From assembly GCA_030407505.1 (NCBI GenBank), contig JASDDH010000003.1, positions 1 through 64,000 of the forward strand: DNA of 64,000 bases, given 5' to 3'. Below, piece after piece: positions 45,656 through 54,989 of the stretch. The notes beneath the pieces were generated by a model. It was given only the letters and a program-made list of their open reading frames with translations. It searched no databases and was not told the DNA's origin. The stretch is from Planococcus sp. APC 4015. GTDB taxonomy: Bacteria > Actinomycetota > Actinomycetes > Actinomycetales > Microbacteriaceae. How positions within the stretch are numbered: the stretch's first letter is position 1; the number at the start of each line of letters is the position of its first letter. Made by a program: the position numbers and the translations under genes.

Positions 45656-46669
45656 TCAGCCGCGAGGATCCCCGGGAGGGGCGGCGGTCGAGTCCCGCAC
45701 GATGAGCGAGGTCGCGAGGTCCCACGCCGGCGCGTCGGCGCCGGTGTCGGTGCCCAGCGCGAGCGCGACCGCACGTTCGCCCAGCTCTCGCAGCGGCAGA
45801 TGCACCGTCGTCAGCGGCGGCAGCGACAGCCGGGCCACGTCGACGTCGTCGAAACCCACCACCGACAGGTCGGTCGGCACCGTCATCCCCCGCGAGCGCG
45901 CCGCCGCGATCACCCCGAACGCGCGCATGTCGCTCACCGCGAAGACGGCCGTCGGACGAGGCGCCAGTTCGAGCAGCGCGTACGTCGCGCCGGCCGCGCT
46001 CTCGGGTGTCGGGCCGGTGCGCCGGATGACGTCGGGCTCGAGGGTCGACCCCGTCTCGGCGATCCCCGCCGCGAAGCCGTCCAGCCGCGCCCGGAACCGC
46101 AGTGACGGATCGTCGGCGGCGATCACCGCGATCCGCCGGTGCCCCAGCTCGCCGAGGTGGCGCGCGGCCGAGACGCCGCCGCTCCAGTCCGCCGTGCCGA
46201 TCGACGGGACACCCGGCGCGGGATCGCCCGCGGGGTCGATCACGACGAACGGGATGCCGCGGGAGCGCAGCTCGTCGCGCACCGCGGCCGGGATGCCCCG
46301 ATACAGCAGCACGACGCCCGCCGGTCGTCGGCGCAGGACCGCCCGCGCCCAGTCCTCATCCGGACCCCCGACGTCGCCCGTCACCGAGAGCGTCACCGCC
46401 AGTGAGCGCCGGGCAGCGGCCTCGCTCACGCCGTCGATGACGCCCAGCGACCAGTGTCCGTCGAGCTCGGCCAGCACGACCTCGATCGCCGCGTCCCGGT
46501 GCTCGCCGCGCCGGCGCTCGTAGCCGCTGCGCTGCAGCAGGTCCTCGATGCGGGCCCGGGTGGGGGCGGCGACGTCGGGACCGCCGTTGAGAACCTTCGA
46601 GATCGTGGTCAGGGACACCCCGGCCTGCCCCGCGATCTGCGACAGGGTCACTCGTCGGGGCGCGGGCAT
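45656..46669 (-). CDS. LacI-family regulator next to the second arabinofuranosidase
   Basis: A 337-residue LacI/GalR protein. HTH LSQIAGQAGVSLTTISKVLNG, then IEVVLAELDGHWSLGVIDGV and VVGFDDVDVARLSLPPLTTVHLP in the effector domain. It lies 61 bases downstream of the GH51 gene in the same direction with no terminator visible, so it may be co-transcribed with importer 2. Its operator is not identified; the sites in front of that importer are of the AACGTT class. Confidence 0.88.
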   Translation of the reverse strand: MPAPRRVTLSQIAGQAGVSLTTISKVLNGGPDVAAPTRARIEDLLQRSGYERRRGEHRDAAIEVVLAELDGHWSLGVIDGVSEAAARRSLAVTLSVTGDVGGPDEDWARAVLRRRPAGVVLLYRGIPAAVRDELRSRGIPFVVIDPAGDPAPGVPSIGTADWSGGVSAARHLGELGHRRIAVIAADDPSLRFRARLDGFAAGIAETGSTLEPDVIRRTGPTPESAAGATYALLELAPRPTAVFAVSDMRAFGVIAAARSRGMTVPTDLSVVGFDDVDVARLSLPPLTTVHLPLRELGERAVALALGTDTGADAPAWDLATSLIVRDSTAAPPGDPRG

Positions 46670-46730
46670 CGCGATCCGCCTCGATCCTCGTCGTCTCGTC
46701 CGGATCCGCCGGTGTCGCCTGCGCGTCGGG

Positions 46731-48242
46731 TCAGTGCAGCCCCAGCGCGGTCCACGACACCGGCGGCAGCGTCACCGTGATCGTGCCGGACTCGAGGCGC
46801 GCAGAGTCGTTGCCCGTCGGCCGCACGCGGTCCTGATCGTCCCGCGTGTTCGCGGCGTGGATGTCGTCGTCGTGGATCATGTGCGTCTCGGCGATCGACA
46901 CCGCCCCGAGCATCGACACGTCGATGTCGACCGTGACGTCCTCGTCGAGGCTGCGGTTGACGAGGAACACCGCGCTCCGGCCCGACTCGGCGTCGTGGGT
47001 CGCGACGGCGTCGACCACCGGCACCTCGCCGTACTGCGCCGTCTCGTATGTCGGGCAGTCCAGGCGCAGGCGCAGGGTGGTTCCCTGGGCCAGACGCGAG
47101 GTCAGTGCGAACGGGAAGAAGGTCGTCTGGCGCCAGGCGTCCCCGCCGGGCTCGGTCATGATCGGCGCGATGACGTTGACGAGCTGGGCCAGGCTCGCCG
47201 ACGTCACGCGGTCCGCGTGGCGGATCAGCGAGATCATGAGGTTGCCGAAGACGACGGCATCCAGCACCGAATACGAGTCTTCGAGCAGTCGCGGCGCGAC
47301 GGGCCATTCGTCGGCGGCCGTGATCTTGTCGACGTCGTTGTACCGGGACTGGTACCAGACGTTCCATTCGTCGAACGAGATGTACATCGTCTTGTCGCTG
47401 CGGAGCACGGCCTTCACATGGTCGGCCGTCGCCGCCACCGAGTCGATGAAGCGGTCCATGTTCACCGCCGAGGCGAGGAAGCTGCCGAGGTCGCCGTCCT
47501 TCGGCTCGTAGTAGGCGTGGCACGAGATGTAGTCCACGTCGTCGTATGTGGCTTCGAGCACGACCCGCTCCCACGTGCCGAATGTCGGCATCTGCGCTCC
47601 CGAGCTGCCGCACACGACGAGCTCGAGGTCGGCGTCGACCTGTCGCATGGCCTTGGCGGTCTTCGACGCGATCTGCGCGTACTCCTCGGCCGTCCCGTGG
47701 CCGAGCTGCCAGGGTCCGTCCATCTCGTTGCCCAGGCACCACATGCGGATGTCGTGCGGGGCCGGGGTCCCGTTGCGGCGCCGTTGATCGGACAGCGCCG
47801 TCCCCGACGCGATGTTCGCGTACTCGAGCACGTCGAGGGCCTCCTGGATGCCTCGCGTGCCGAGGTTGACGGCGTACATGAGCTCGCTGCCCACCTTGTC
47901 GAGCCACACGGCGAACTCGTCGAGCCCGACCTCGTTGGTCTCGGTCGAATGCCACGCGAGGTCGAGGCGCCGGGGCCGGTCCTCTCTGGGCCCGACGCCG
48001 TCCTCCCACCGGTAGCCCGAGACGAAGTTGCCGCCCGGGTAGCGCACGGCCGAGACGCCGAGCTCGCGCACGAGCTCGATGACGTCTTCACGGAAGCCGT
48101 CGGCGTCGGCACGCGGATGCGAGGGCTCGTGGATCCCGTCGTAGACGCAGCGTCCGAGGTGCTCGACGAACGAGCCGAACAGGCGGCGGTTGACCGGCCC
48201 GACGACGAAGTGCGGGTCGATGGTGAGGTGTGCGCGATTCAT
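46731..48242 (-). CDS. abfA: GH51 alpha-L-arabinofuranosidase, copy 2
   Basis: A 503-residue intracellular GH51 enzyme. Acid/base Glu173 (CLGNEMDGPWQ) and nucleophile Glu292 (ISFDEWNVWY) are at the same positions as in copy 1 (38369-39877), and both end with LPPVSWxA. The differing flanking importers and operators suggest that the two copies serve different arabinose-containing oligosaccharides. It follows the MalG-like gene by 56 bases on the minus strand and is probably in the same operon. Confidence 0.95.
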   Translation of the reverse strand: MNRAHLTIDPHFVVGPVNRRLFGSFVEHLGRCVYDGIHEPSHPRADADGFREDVIELVRELGVSAVRYPGGNFVSGYRWEDGVGPREDRPRRLDLAWHSTETNEVGLDEFAVWLDKVGSELMYAVNLGTRGIQEALDVLEYANIASGTALSDQRRRNGTPAPHDIRMWCLGNEMDGPWQLGHGTAEEYAQIASKTAKAMRQVDADLELVVCGSSGAQMPTFGTWERVVLEATYDDVDYISCHAYYEPKDGDLGSFLASAVNMDRFIDSVAATADHVKAVLRSDKTMYISFDEWNVWYQSRYNDVDKITAADEWPVAPRLLEDSYSVLDAVVFGNLMISLIRHADRVTSASLAQLVNVIAPIMTEPGGDAWRQTTFFPFALTSRLAQGTTLRLRLDCPTYETAQYGEVPVVDAVATHDAESGRSAVFLVNRSLDEDVTVDIDVSMLGAVSIAETHMIHDDDIHAANTRDDQDRVRPTGNDSARLESGTITVTLPPVSWTALGLH

Positions 48243-48298
48243 GACTCTCTTCAGGCGGTGAGGGGACGAGCGGGAGCGGGGGCGAGGGTCGGATCAGG

Positions 48299-49219
48299 TC
48301 ACTTGAGGCTTCCGATCGACAGCCCGCCCTGCCAGTACTTCTGCAGGGTGAGGAAGGCGATGATCAGGGGGATGACCGAGACCAGCGAGCCGAGGATGAT
48401 GATGCTCCACAGCGACGTGCCGCCGGCGTTGTTGGCCGACGCGATGCCCTGCCAGAGCCCGATGCCGACCGTCACAGGGAACAGCCGGTTGTCGGAGAGC
48501 ATCGCCAGGGGGAGGAAGTAGTTGTTCCACGAGGCGACGATCGACAGCAGCAGCACCGTCACGATCGCGGGCCGCAGCATGGGGAGGGCCACCTGGAAGA
48601 AGATGCGGAAGTCTCCCGCGCCGTCCACCCGGCCGGCGTCCAGCAGCTCGTCTGGCACCGCGTCGCGGGCGTAGACGTGCATGAGGTACACCCCGAACGG
48701 ATTCAGCAGCGTCGGAAGGATGACCGCCCAGATCGTGTTGGTGAGCCCGAGCTCGGAGAACATGATGAACGTCGGGATCACCAGGGCGGTCGTGGGCACC
48801 ATGACCGAGCCGAGGAGGATCGCGAAGCTGACCCGGCGTCCGGCGAAGCGGTACTTGGCGAAGCCGTAGCCCGCGGCGACGGCGAGCACCGTGGCACCGA
48901 CTCCGCCCACGACCGCGTAGAGCGCCGAGTTGCCGAGCCACCGCAGGTAGATGCCGTCCTGGTACGAGAACAGCTCGACCAGGTTGCCCCAGTAGTCCAC
49001 GTCTTCGGCGAACCACAGCGCGCTGCCCCCGCCGAACAGGCCGGCGGCATCCTTGGAGCTGTTGACGATGACCCACCAGAACGGGATGAGGAAGTAGATC
49101 AGCAGGAAGCCCAGGAGCACCTGCAGGGGGATGTACTGCTGACTCCTGCGCGTGCGCGGCTGCGGCTGGGAAGCGGGCTTGCGCGACGAGCGTGTCGGGG
49201 TTTCGGCGGTCGAGGTCAT
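48299..49219 (-). CDS. ABC sugar transporter permease (MalG-like), importer 2
   Basis: A 306-residue permease. A basic hydrophilic N-terminus (1-30) is followed by six helices. The EAA loop is modified to LLDAGRVDGAGDFRIFF, with Asp for the second usual Glu-Ala. The C-terminus ends QKYWQGGLSIGSLK. ATG 49219 overlaps the MalF-like stop (ATGA). It forms the channel with 49216-50154. Confidence 0.91.
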   Translation of the reverse strand: MTSTAETPTRSSRKPASQPQPRTRRSQQYIPLQVLLGFLLIYFLIPFWWVIVNSSKDAAGLFGGGSALWFAEDVDYWGNLVELFSYQDGIYLRWLGNSALYAVVGGVGATVLAVAAGYGFAKYRFAGRRVSFAILLGSVMVPTTALVIPTFIMFSELGLTNTIWAVILPTLLNPFGVYLMHVYARDAVPDELLDAGRVDGAGDFRIFFQVALPMLRPAIVTVLLLSIVASWNNYFLPLAMLSDNRLFPVTVGIGLWQGIASANNAGGTSLWSIIILGSLVSVIPLIIAFLTLQKYWQGGLSIGSLK

Positions 49220-50154
49220 GAGAAGAGGCTCCCGCGCTTGCGCGTGATGAACATGAAGAGGTAGACGCAGACGAAGACGACTGCTCCGAGGGCGAACGAG
49301 ATGGCCGACCCGTAGTTGTAGTTGGCCAGCGAGAAGGCCTGCTGGTAGGCGTACATGTTCGGGGTGAAGTCGGCGCTGATCGCGCCGGCGGCGAGGTATC
49401 GGAGGATCTGCGGTTCGTTGAAGAACTGCAGGGTGCCGATGAGGGCGAAGACCAGGATCAGCACGAGCGCCGGGGCGATCAGCGGGATCTTGATGCGCAG
49501 CACGATCTGCCACTGGTTTGCCCCGTCGATGCGCGCCGCTTCGTACAGGGTCGGATCGATGCCCTGGAGGGCGGCGTAGAGGATGATCATGTAGTAGCCG
49601 GCCCACTGCCAGACGACGATGTTCAGCAGTCCGAAGAAGATGAGGTCGCGGCTCAGGAAGTCCGGCCCCGCGAGTCCGAAGATCCCGAAGATCTCGGCCA
49701 TCGGACCGAAGCTCTTGCTGTAGAGGAAGCCCCACATCAGGGCGCCGATGACGGCGGGGATCGCGTACGGCAGGAAGACCATGAGGCGCGAGAAGCGGGC
49801 GAACCGGCTGGTCACGACGTCGAGGATCAATGCGACGGCGAGTGAGACGGCCATCTGCAGCGGGATCAGCACCAGCGAGAACCGCACCACGAACCACACG
49901 CCGTCGAGGAAGTTCGGGTCGGTGAAGGCCTTGATGTAGTTGCCCAGCAGCACGAAGCGCGTGCCGCCGATCAGCTGGGACTGGAAGAGGCTCAGGTAGA
50001 GCGCGAACAGCAGGGGGGCGACGAGGAAGGCGAGGAAGACCAGGGCGAAGGGGGAGAGGAAGCCCCATCCGATGAGGTTCTGCCGGGTGCTCGCGCGGCG
50101 GCGGCTGCCGCGGCGTTCTTTCTTCGGCGCGCGCTGCGCCAGTTCTACGGTCAT
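49216..50154 (-). CDS. ABC sugar transporter permease (MalF-like), importer 2
   Basis: A 312-residue permease with six helices after a basic tail (KKERRGSRRRAS). The EAA loop is YEAARIDGANQWQIV. It follows the binding-protein gene after 78 bases that hold a 12-bp stem-loop. No ATPase gene accompanies it. Confidence 0.92.
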   Translation of the reverse strand: MTVELAQRAPKKERRGSRRRASTRQNLIGWGFLSPFALVFLAFLVAPLLFALYLSLFQSQLIGGTRFVLLGNYIKAFTDPNFLDGVWFVVRFSLVLIPLQMAVSLAVALILDVVTSRFARFSRLMVFLPYAIPAVIGALMWGFLYSKSFGPMAEIFGIFGLAGPDFLSRDLIFFGLLNIVVWQWAGYYMIILYAALQGIDPTLYEAARIDGANQWQIVLRIKIPLIAPALVLILVFALIGTLQFFNEPQILRYLAAGAISADFTPNMYAYQQAFSLANYNYGSAISFALGAVVFVCVYLFMFITRKRGSLFS

Positions 50155-50190
50155 GCCGGTGGTCCGTTCGGGTTGAGGGAGGCGACAGGC

Positions 50191-50222
50191 GTGGGCCGGC
50201 CCGGGTGGAGGGGCCGGCCCAC
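50191..50222 (-). terminator. Stem-loop between binding-protein and permease genes, importer 2
   Basis: GTGGGCCGGCCC (50191-50202) and GGGCCGGCCCAC (50211-50222) form a perfect 12-bp stem with an 8-base loop, 10 bases after the binding-protein stop on the minus strand. It matches the position of stem-loops in the other two importers. Confidence 0.75.
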
Positions 50223-50232
50223 GAGGCTCAGG

Positions 50233-51597
50233 TCATTCGACCGTGAAGCCCTGTTCTTCGGCGTACCCGACGACATCTTCCTGCAGGCGGTCGGCCGCCT
50301 CGGTGCCGGTGACGGCCCCCTCGTTGATCGAGGCGAGCTGTTCGGTGAAGGCGTCGAAGTAGTACTGGCCGAACGGGGTGTAGGTCATGCCGCCGTAGGC
50401 GTTCGCCGCGGGGACGTAGACCTCTTTGTTGGCCTGCTGGCCCCCGAAGAACGGCACCTCGTAGGCTTCGAACTCGGGCGAGTTGAGGGCCTTGAGATTC
50501 AGCGGGAAGATGACCTGGTTCTGCCAGCCGTCCAGCAGCGAGGCGTCGTCGGCGTAGACGCCGAACGCGACCTTCGCGGCCAGCTCGGGGTTGGTGGCCT
50601 GGCTCGTCACCGAGAAGGCCGAACCGCCCCAGTTGACCGACACGGGCTCTTCGCCCTCCCACTGCGGGAGCGGTGCGACACGCCAGACGTCGGCGTCCTC
50701 GCCTTCGCCGACGCCGGCGCCCGTCAGGTAGCCGGGTGCCCACGCGGCCGAGATGTACGTCGCGTAGTCGCCGTTGATGACGCCCGAGATGTACTCGGGT
50801 GTGAACTGGTCCTGCGTTCCGACCAGACCCTTCTCGACCAGGCCGCCCCAGTAGTCGAGCACCTTCTTGGAGGCGTCATCGTTGAGCGCGATGCCGATGT
50901 TCTCGGGGGTGCTCGGGTCGTAGGTGAACGGCTGCGCACCGGCCTGGTACTGCAGGGCCATGAACACCGCCGGCACGTTGGCGCCGAGGTCGCCGAACAG
51001 CGGTCCTCCCGCGTCCTTCACGGTCTGGGCGGCGGTCTCGTACTCCTCCCACGTCGTCGGCGGGGTGATGCCGTACTGCTCGAAGACGTCGGCGCGGTAG
51101 ATCATGCCCATGGGGCCGCCGTCGACGGGCACGCCGTAGATGCCGTCTCCGACCGAGACGTCCTTCCACGCGCCTTCGCTGTAGTCGGCGGCGACCTCGT
51201 CGTAGCCGAATTCGCTGATGTCGACGATGCCGCCCTGGATCTGGAAGGTCGGGATGCGGTCGGCCTCGACCATGATCACGTCGGGCGCTCCGGTGCCGGC
51301 GGTGATGGCGGTCTGGAACTTGTCGTACTCGTCACCGCCCTGGCCGACGTTGGTCCAGCAGACCTGCACTTCGTCGTTGGCCTCGTTGAAGTTGTCCACG
51401 ACGAGTTCCATGTTGGGGTACCACGCCCACATGGTCACGACGGGGAGGTCGGTCTTGGTGATCGTGTTGGTGCAGCTGGTCGCGTCGTTCCCGCCGTCGG
51501 CGGTCCCGTCCTCGCCGCCGCCTCCGCCGGAGCACGAGGCGAGGGCGCCCGCGAGAGCGAGTGTTGCTGCTGCAGCAATGACTTGCGTCGTCTTCAC
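50233..51597 (-). CDS. ABC sugar transporter substrate-binding lipoprotein, importer 2
   Basis: A 454-residue solute-binding protein. The signal peptide ends in LASC with lipidated Cys22, followed by a Gly/Asp-rich linker and a family-1 fold (VVTMWAWYPNMELVVDNFNE, NWGGSAFSVTSQATNPELAAKVAF). GTG 51597 follows AAAGGG. A 29-bp double operator lies about 100 bases upstream. A GH51 enzyme ends the operon, so an arabinose-containing ligand is likely, but the operator ties it to the tetrulose-type operon at 52-56 kb instead. Confidence 0.91.
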   Translation of the reverse strand: MKTTQVIAAAATLALAGALASCSGGGGGEDGTADGGNDATSCTNTITKTDLPVVTMWAWYPNMELVVDNFNEANDEVQVCWTNVGQGGDEYDKFQTAITAGTGAPDVIMVEADRIPTFQIQGGIVDISEFGYDEVAADYSEGAWKDVSVGDGIYGVPVDGGPMGMIYRADVFEQYGITPPTTWEEYETAAQTVKDAGGPLFGDLGANVPAVFMALQYQAGAQPFTYDPSTPENIGIALNDDASKKVLDYWGGLVEKGLVGTQDQFTPEYISGVINGDYATYISAAWAPGYLTGAGVGEGEDADVWRVAPLPQWEGEEPVSVNWGGSAFSVTSQATNPELAAKVAFGVYADDASLLDGWQNQVIFPLNLKALNSPEFEAYEVPFFGGQQANKEVYVPAANAYGGMTYTPFGQYYFDAFTEQLASINEGAVTGTEAADRLQEDVVGYAEEQGFTVE

Positions 51598-51699
51598 TGG
51601 TGTATCCCTTTCGGATGCTGGACTTCTTTGTCGGTGCAACACCACGATGCGGGCATTCGTCGGAACTGTCAGCAGCTCGTCTTCGATGCGCCGGCACGG

Positions 51700-51728
51700 T
51701 GTACAACGTTGTATATCAACGTTGTACA
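51700..51728. promoter_or_regulatory. Double class-2 operator, 29-bp palindrome
   Basis: Arms TGTACAACGTTG (51700-51711) and CAACGTTGTACA (51717-51728) flank TATAT. It holds two AACGTT-centred sites 13 bp apart. It lies upstream of the importer-2 binding-protein gene, and about 115 bases beyond the 3' end of the convergently placed dehydrogenase gene. Confidence 0.8.
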
Positions 51729-51800
51729 GAGCATCCCAGTGCCGACCTGGCCTGTCAACACCCGGTTCGAAACTTCCTGAACGAATGTCGGCAACAACGA

Positions 51801-51836
51801 CGAACCGCCCGCGCCGGTCGCGGCGCGGGCGGTTCG
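51801..51836 (-). terminator. Terminator of the 52-56 kb operon
   Basis: CGAACCGCCCGCGCC (51801-51815), loop GGTCGC and its exact complement (51822-51836) form a perfect 15-bp stem, seven bases after the stop of the last minus-strand gene. Confidence 0.82.
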
Positions 51837-51843
51837 TGGAAGG

Positions 51844-52797
51844 TCAGTACTGGACGGGGGCGTCGCCCAGCTTCGTCAGGAGAGCCGTCATCGCCGCGTA
51901 CGCCTCGTCGCGGTACGCGACGACCTCGGGGATGCTCTCGGGTGTCGTCGACAGGAAGCCGCGGCCGCTCTTCACGCCCTTGTCGCCCCGGGCGACCCGT
52001 TCCGTCAGCGCGGCCGGGGGAGCGAAGCGGTCGGGGTAGCCCTCCTGCAGGGACGCGTAGCAGAACTCGTACACGTCGAGCCCCGCGATGTCGGCGATCG
52101 CGAAGGGTCCGAAGAACGGCAGACGGAACCCGAACGTCGTCCGCGCGATGAGGTCGACGGCCTCGGCTGAGGCGACCCCCTCCTCGACGAGGCGCGCCGC
52201 CTCGCCGAAAAGCGCGTACTGCAGGCGATTGAGGACGAAGCCGGTCACATCGGTGACGGGGACGCCCACCTTGCCGCATTCGCGCAGCAGTTCCACCACC
52301 CGGGGCACGACCTCGGGGTCGGTGCCGGCGTGCGGGATCACCTCGACTCCGGGGATGAAGGTCGCCGGGTTGCTGAAGTGGATGCCGAGGAATCGCTCGG
52401 GTGCCGTGACGGCCTCGGCCAGCGTGCCGATCGAGATCGTCGACGTGTTGCTGCCGATCAGCGCATCCGCGCGCGCCGCGCCGCTGATGCGGCGAAGCGT
52501 GTCGTGCTTGATCGCGATCACTTCGGGCACCGCCTCCTCGATGAGGTCGGCGTCTGCGCATGCCTCTTCGATCGACGGCGCGGCGGACACGTTCGCGGCG
52601 ACACGCTCCGCGGCGTCCGCGGGGAACAGCCCGCGACGGGCGAAGTCCTCGGCTTCCAGGATGATGCGCTCGCGGTTGCCCTTCGCGATCTCGGCGGTGA
52701 CGTCGGCCAGCACCACCCGCCGCCCGGAGAGCGCGACGACCTGGGCGATACCGCCTCCCATGTACCCGGATCCGACGACGGCCACCTGGGAGATCAT
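51844..52797 (-). CDS. 3-hydroxyacyl-CoA-dehydrogenase-like NAD enzyme, probable sugar-acid 3-dehydrogenase
   Basis: A 317-residue enzyme of the 3HCDH superfamily. It has NAD-binding VVGSGYMGGGIAQ, the acidic residue of the second strand in VLADVT, and the catalytic His in GIHFSNPATFIPGVEVIP. A C-terminal helical dimer domain follows (TGFVLNRLQYALFGEA). Fatty-acid enzymes and L-gulonate 3-dehydrogenase share this fold. Operon partners (TIM barrel, DhaK-type kinase, RpiB-like isomerase) favour oxidation of the 3-hydroxyl of an aldonic acid. Start ATG 52797 overlaps the RpiB-like stop. Confidence 0.8.
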   Translation of the reverse strand: MISQVAVVGSGYMGGGIAQVVALSGRRVVLADVTAEIAKGNRERIILEAEDFARRGLFPADAAERVAANVSAAPSIEEACADADLIEEAVPEVIAIKHDTLRRISGAARADALIGSNTSTISIGTLAEAVTAPERFLGIHFSNPATFIPGVEVIPHAGTDPEVVPRVVELLRECGKVGVPVTDVTGFVLNRLQYALFGEAARLVEEGVASAEAVDLIARTTFGFRLPFFGPFAIADIAGLDVYEFCYASLQEGYPDRFAPPAALTERVARGDKGVKSGRGFLSTTPESIPEVVAYRDEAYAAMTALLTKLGDAPVQY

Positions 52798-53258
52798 GCG
52801 CGGTCCTCTGCTTCGTACGCCTGGATCAGATCGACCTTGGCCGCCGACGGCGACGACGCGTCGAAGCGGTGCGACAACCACTCGCCGACGAGCTTCTTCG
52901 CGAGCTCGAGCCCGATGACCCGGGCTCCCAGCGTGAGCACCTGGGCATCGTTGCTGAGCACCGACCGCTCGACCGAGTAGGCGTCGTGGGCCGTGACGGC
53001 GCGCACGCCGGTCACCTTGTTCGCCGAGATCGCCATGCCGAGTCCCGTGCCGCACACGAGCAGCGCGCGGTCGGCGCGACCGTCGGCGACCATCTCGGCC
53101 GCGGCGATCCCCACGCGGGGGTAGGGGGTCGACTGGTCGGCCGCCACCCCCACGTCGATCACCTCGCTGACACGGTCGTCCTGCGCGAGCACATCGCGCA
53201 GGACCTCCTTGTAGGAGAAGCCGGCGTCATCCGCGCCGACCACGATCGTCATTCCCAT
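52794..53258 (-). CDS. RpiB/LacAB-family sugar-phosphate isomerase
   Basis: A 154-residue isomerase with the RpiB active-site segment CGTGLGMAISANKVTGVRA containing the catalytic Cys. The N-terminal motif usually written DHAG is DDAG here (GADDAGFSYKE), a His-to-Asp change that suggests a shifted substrate. Relatives include ribose-5-phosphate isomerase B and D-erythrulose-4-phosphate isomerase. Next to a DhaK-type kinase, conversion of a tetrulose phosphate to erythrose 4-phosphate is the best guess. It starts three bases after the kinase stop. Confidence 0.85.
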   Translation of the reverse strand: MGMTIVVGADDAGFSYKEVLRDVLAQDDRVSEVIDVGVAADQSTPYPRVGIAAAEMVADGRADRALLVCGTGLGMAISANKVTGVRAVTAHDAYSVERSVLSNDAQVLTLGARVIGLELAKKLVGEWLSHRFDASSPSAAKVDLIQAYEAEDRA

Positions 53259-53261
53259 GGG

Positions 53262-54989
53262 TCATTCCTTTCCGGGCGTGCGCTCGGAGAGCGCCGACAC
53301 GATGATGGCGAACGACACGGCACCCGGATCGGGATGCCCGATGCTGCGTTCGGCGAGAGGTCGGGCGCGGCCCTTGCGCGGCTCGAATCCGGCGGTGGCG
53401 GTCGCGGCCTCCTGTGCGCGGACGGCGGCCTCGGCGGCGGCATCCGCCAGGGGGACGCCCTGCGCCGCGGATGCGCTCAGCGCTTCGGCGAACGGCACGA
53501 TCGCGTCGACCATGGTCTTGTCGCCGACGACGGCTCCGCCCATCTCCTGCAGACGCGCCGTCGCGGCGTTCACCGCCTCGGCCGTCGCGGACGCGTCGAT
53601 CGCATCAGCTCGGGACAATGCGCGACCGAGCTCGGCGATCGCGCCGCCCCACAGCGCACCCGACGTGCCCCCGGCGAGCTCGGACCACGCGTCGCCTGCC
53701 GCCTCGAGTAGGGCGTCGACGCCGGCATCCTCGTCCGTGTCCCTCGCCGCCGAGATCGCGGCCTCGAGGCCGCGGTTCATGCCGATGCCGTGATCGCCGT
53801 CGCCGGCGATCGCATCGAGGTCGCCGAGCTCGTCGACGCGTGCGGCGATGGCGGAGCCCGCCACCTCGAGCAGCCGACGCGCGTGCGCGGCGGCGGCGAG
53901 CGAGACGGTGCTCGCCGGTGCGCGCGACGCGACGGTGAGCTCATCGGGGGCGCGGTCGGCTTCCGGCTCGGCGTCGACATCGGGCGCGTCGCTCACCGAG
54001 CCCTTCCGGAAGGCGGGCGCGGCGGCAGGGGCCGCCCACAGCTCTTCGAGCTCGTCGTCGAGCCACAGCAGCGTCACCGATACGCCCGCCATGTCGAGGC
54101 TCGTCACGAGTTCACCGCATTCCGGCTCGACGATCTCGATGCCCTCCGCGTCCAGCAGGGCGGCGACATGGCGGAACAGCACGAAGAGCTCCTCGTACTT
54201 CACCGTGCCCAGTCCGTTGACGATCACCGAGACGCGCGATCCCGCGCCGGCGGGTCGCTCGTCGAGCAGGGGTGCGGTGAGCGTCGCGGCGAGTTCCCGG
54301 GCCCGCTGCATGGGCACGTCGCGCACCCCGGGCTCGCCGTGGATGCCGAGGCCGATCGACATCATGCCGGCGGGGACGGTGAACAGAGGTTTGTCTGCAC
54401 CCGGGAGCGTGCACCCCGCGAAGGCGACGCCGTGGCTTCGGGTGCGGTCGTTCGCGTGTCGGGCCAGACGCTCGACCTCGTCGAGGTCGTCGCCCCGTTC
54501 GGCGGACGCCCCGGCGACGCGGAACACGCAGAGATCGCCGGCGATGCCGCGGCGGCGCTCGGCCTCCGCCGCGGGCGCGCTGGCGATGTCGTCGGTGACC
54601 AGAACGGTGCGCACATCCAGGCCCCGTTCGCGCAGCCGCCGCTCGGCCTCGCCGAAGTGCAGCACGTCGCCGGCGTAGTTGCCGTAGCTGAACAGGATGC
54701 CGCCGCCGGCCTCGGCCGCCAGCGCCACCCGGGTCGCCTGACCGGCGGAAGGAGAGCTGAAGATGTTGCCGCAGACCGCCCCGGCGGCCATGCCCTCGCC
54801 GACGAGTCCGGCGAACGCCGGATAGTGGCCCGATCCGCCGCCGACGACGAGGGCGACCCGTCCGGCGGGCAGCGGCCGCGCGCGGACGACGCCTCCGTCG
54901 ACCCGCCGGACGACACGCGGGTGCGCCAGGGCGAAGCCCTCGAGCGCATCGTCGACGAAGGCGTCGGGGTCATCGAAGATGCGGGTCAT
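53262..54989 (-). CDS. DhaK/DhaL-fusion kinase, erythrulose- or dihydroxyacetone-type
   Basis: A 575-residue ATP-dependent kinase. The DhaK domain (residues about 1-330) has GGGSGHYPAF, GNYAGD and the substrate-binding His217 in GIHGEPG, which forms a hemiaminal with keto sugars. A linker leads to the DhaL domain (about 355-575) with AGDGDHGIGMNRG (Asp397 and Asp399 for Mg) and GGTSGALWGG. Fused forms act on dihydroxyacetone, erythrulose or related ketoses. With an RpiB partner, a tetrulose is more likely than dihydroxyacetone. ATG 54989 overlaps the TIM-barrel stop. Confidence 0.88.
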   Translation of the reverse strand: MTRIFDDPDAFVDDALEGFALAHPRVVRRVDGGVVRARPLPAGRVALVVGGGSGHYPAFAGLVGEGMAAGAVCGNIFSSPSAGQATRVALAAEAGGGILFSYGNYAGDVLHFGEAERRLRERGLDVRTVLVTDDIASAPAAEAERRRGIAGDLCVFRVAGASAERGDDLDEVERLARHANDRTRSHGVAFAGCTLPGADKPLFTVPAGMMSIGLGIHGEPGVRDVPMQRARELAATLTAPLLDERPAGAGSRVSVIVNGLGTVKYEELFVLFRHVAALLDAEGIEIVEPECGELVTSLDMAGVSVTLLWLDDELEELWAAPAAAPAFRKGSVSDAPDVDAEPEADRAPDELTVASRAPASTVSLAAAAHARRLLEVAGSAIAARVDELGDLDAIAGDGDHGIGMNRGLEAAISAARDTDEDAGVDALLEAAGDAWSELAGGTSGALWGGAIAELGRALSRADAIDASATAEAVNAATARLQEMGGAVVGDKTMVDAIVPFAEALSASAAQGVPLADAAAEAAVRAQEAATATAGFEPRKGRARPLAERSIGHPDPGAVSFAIIVSALSERTPGKE

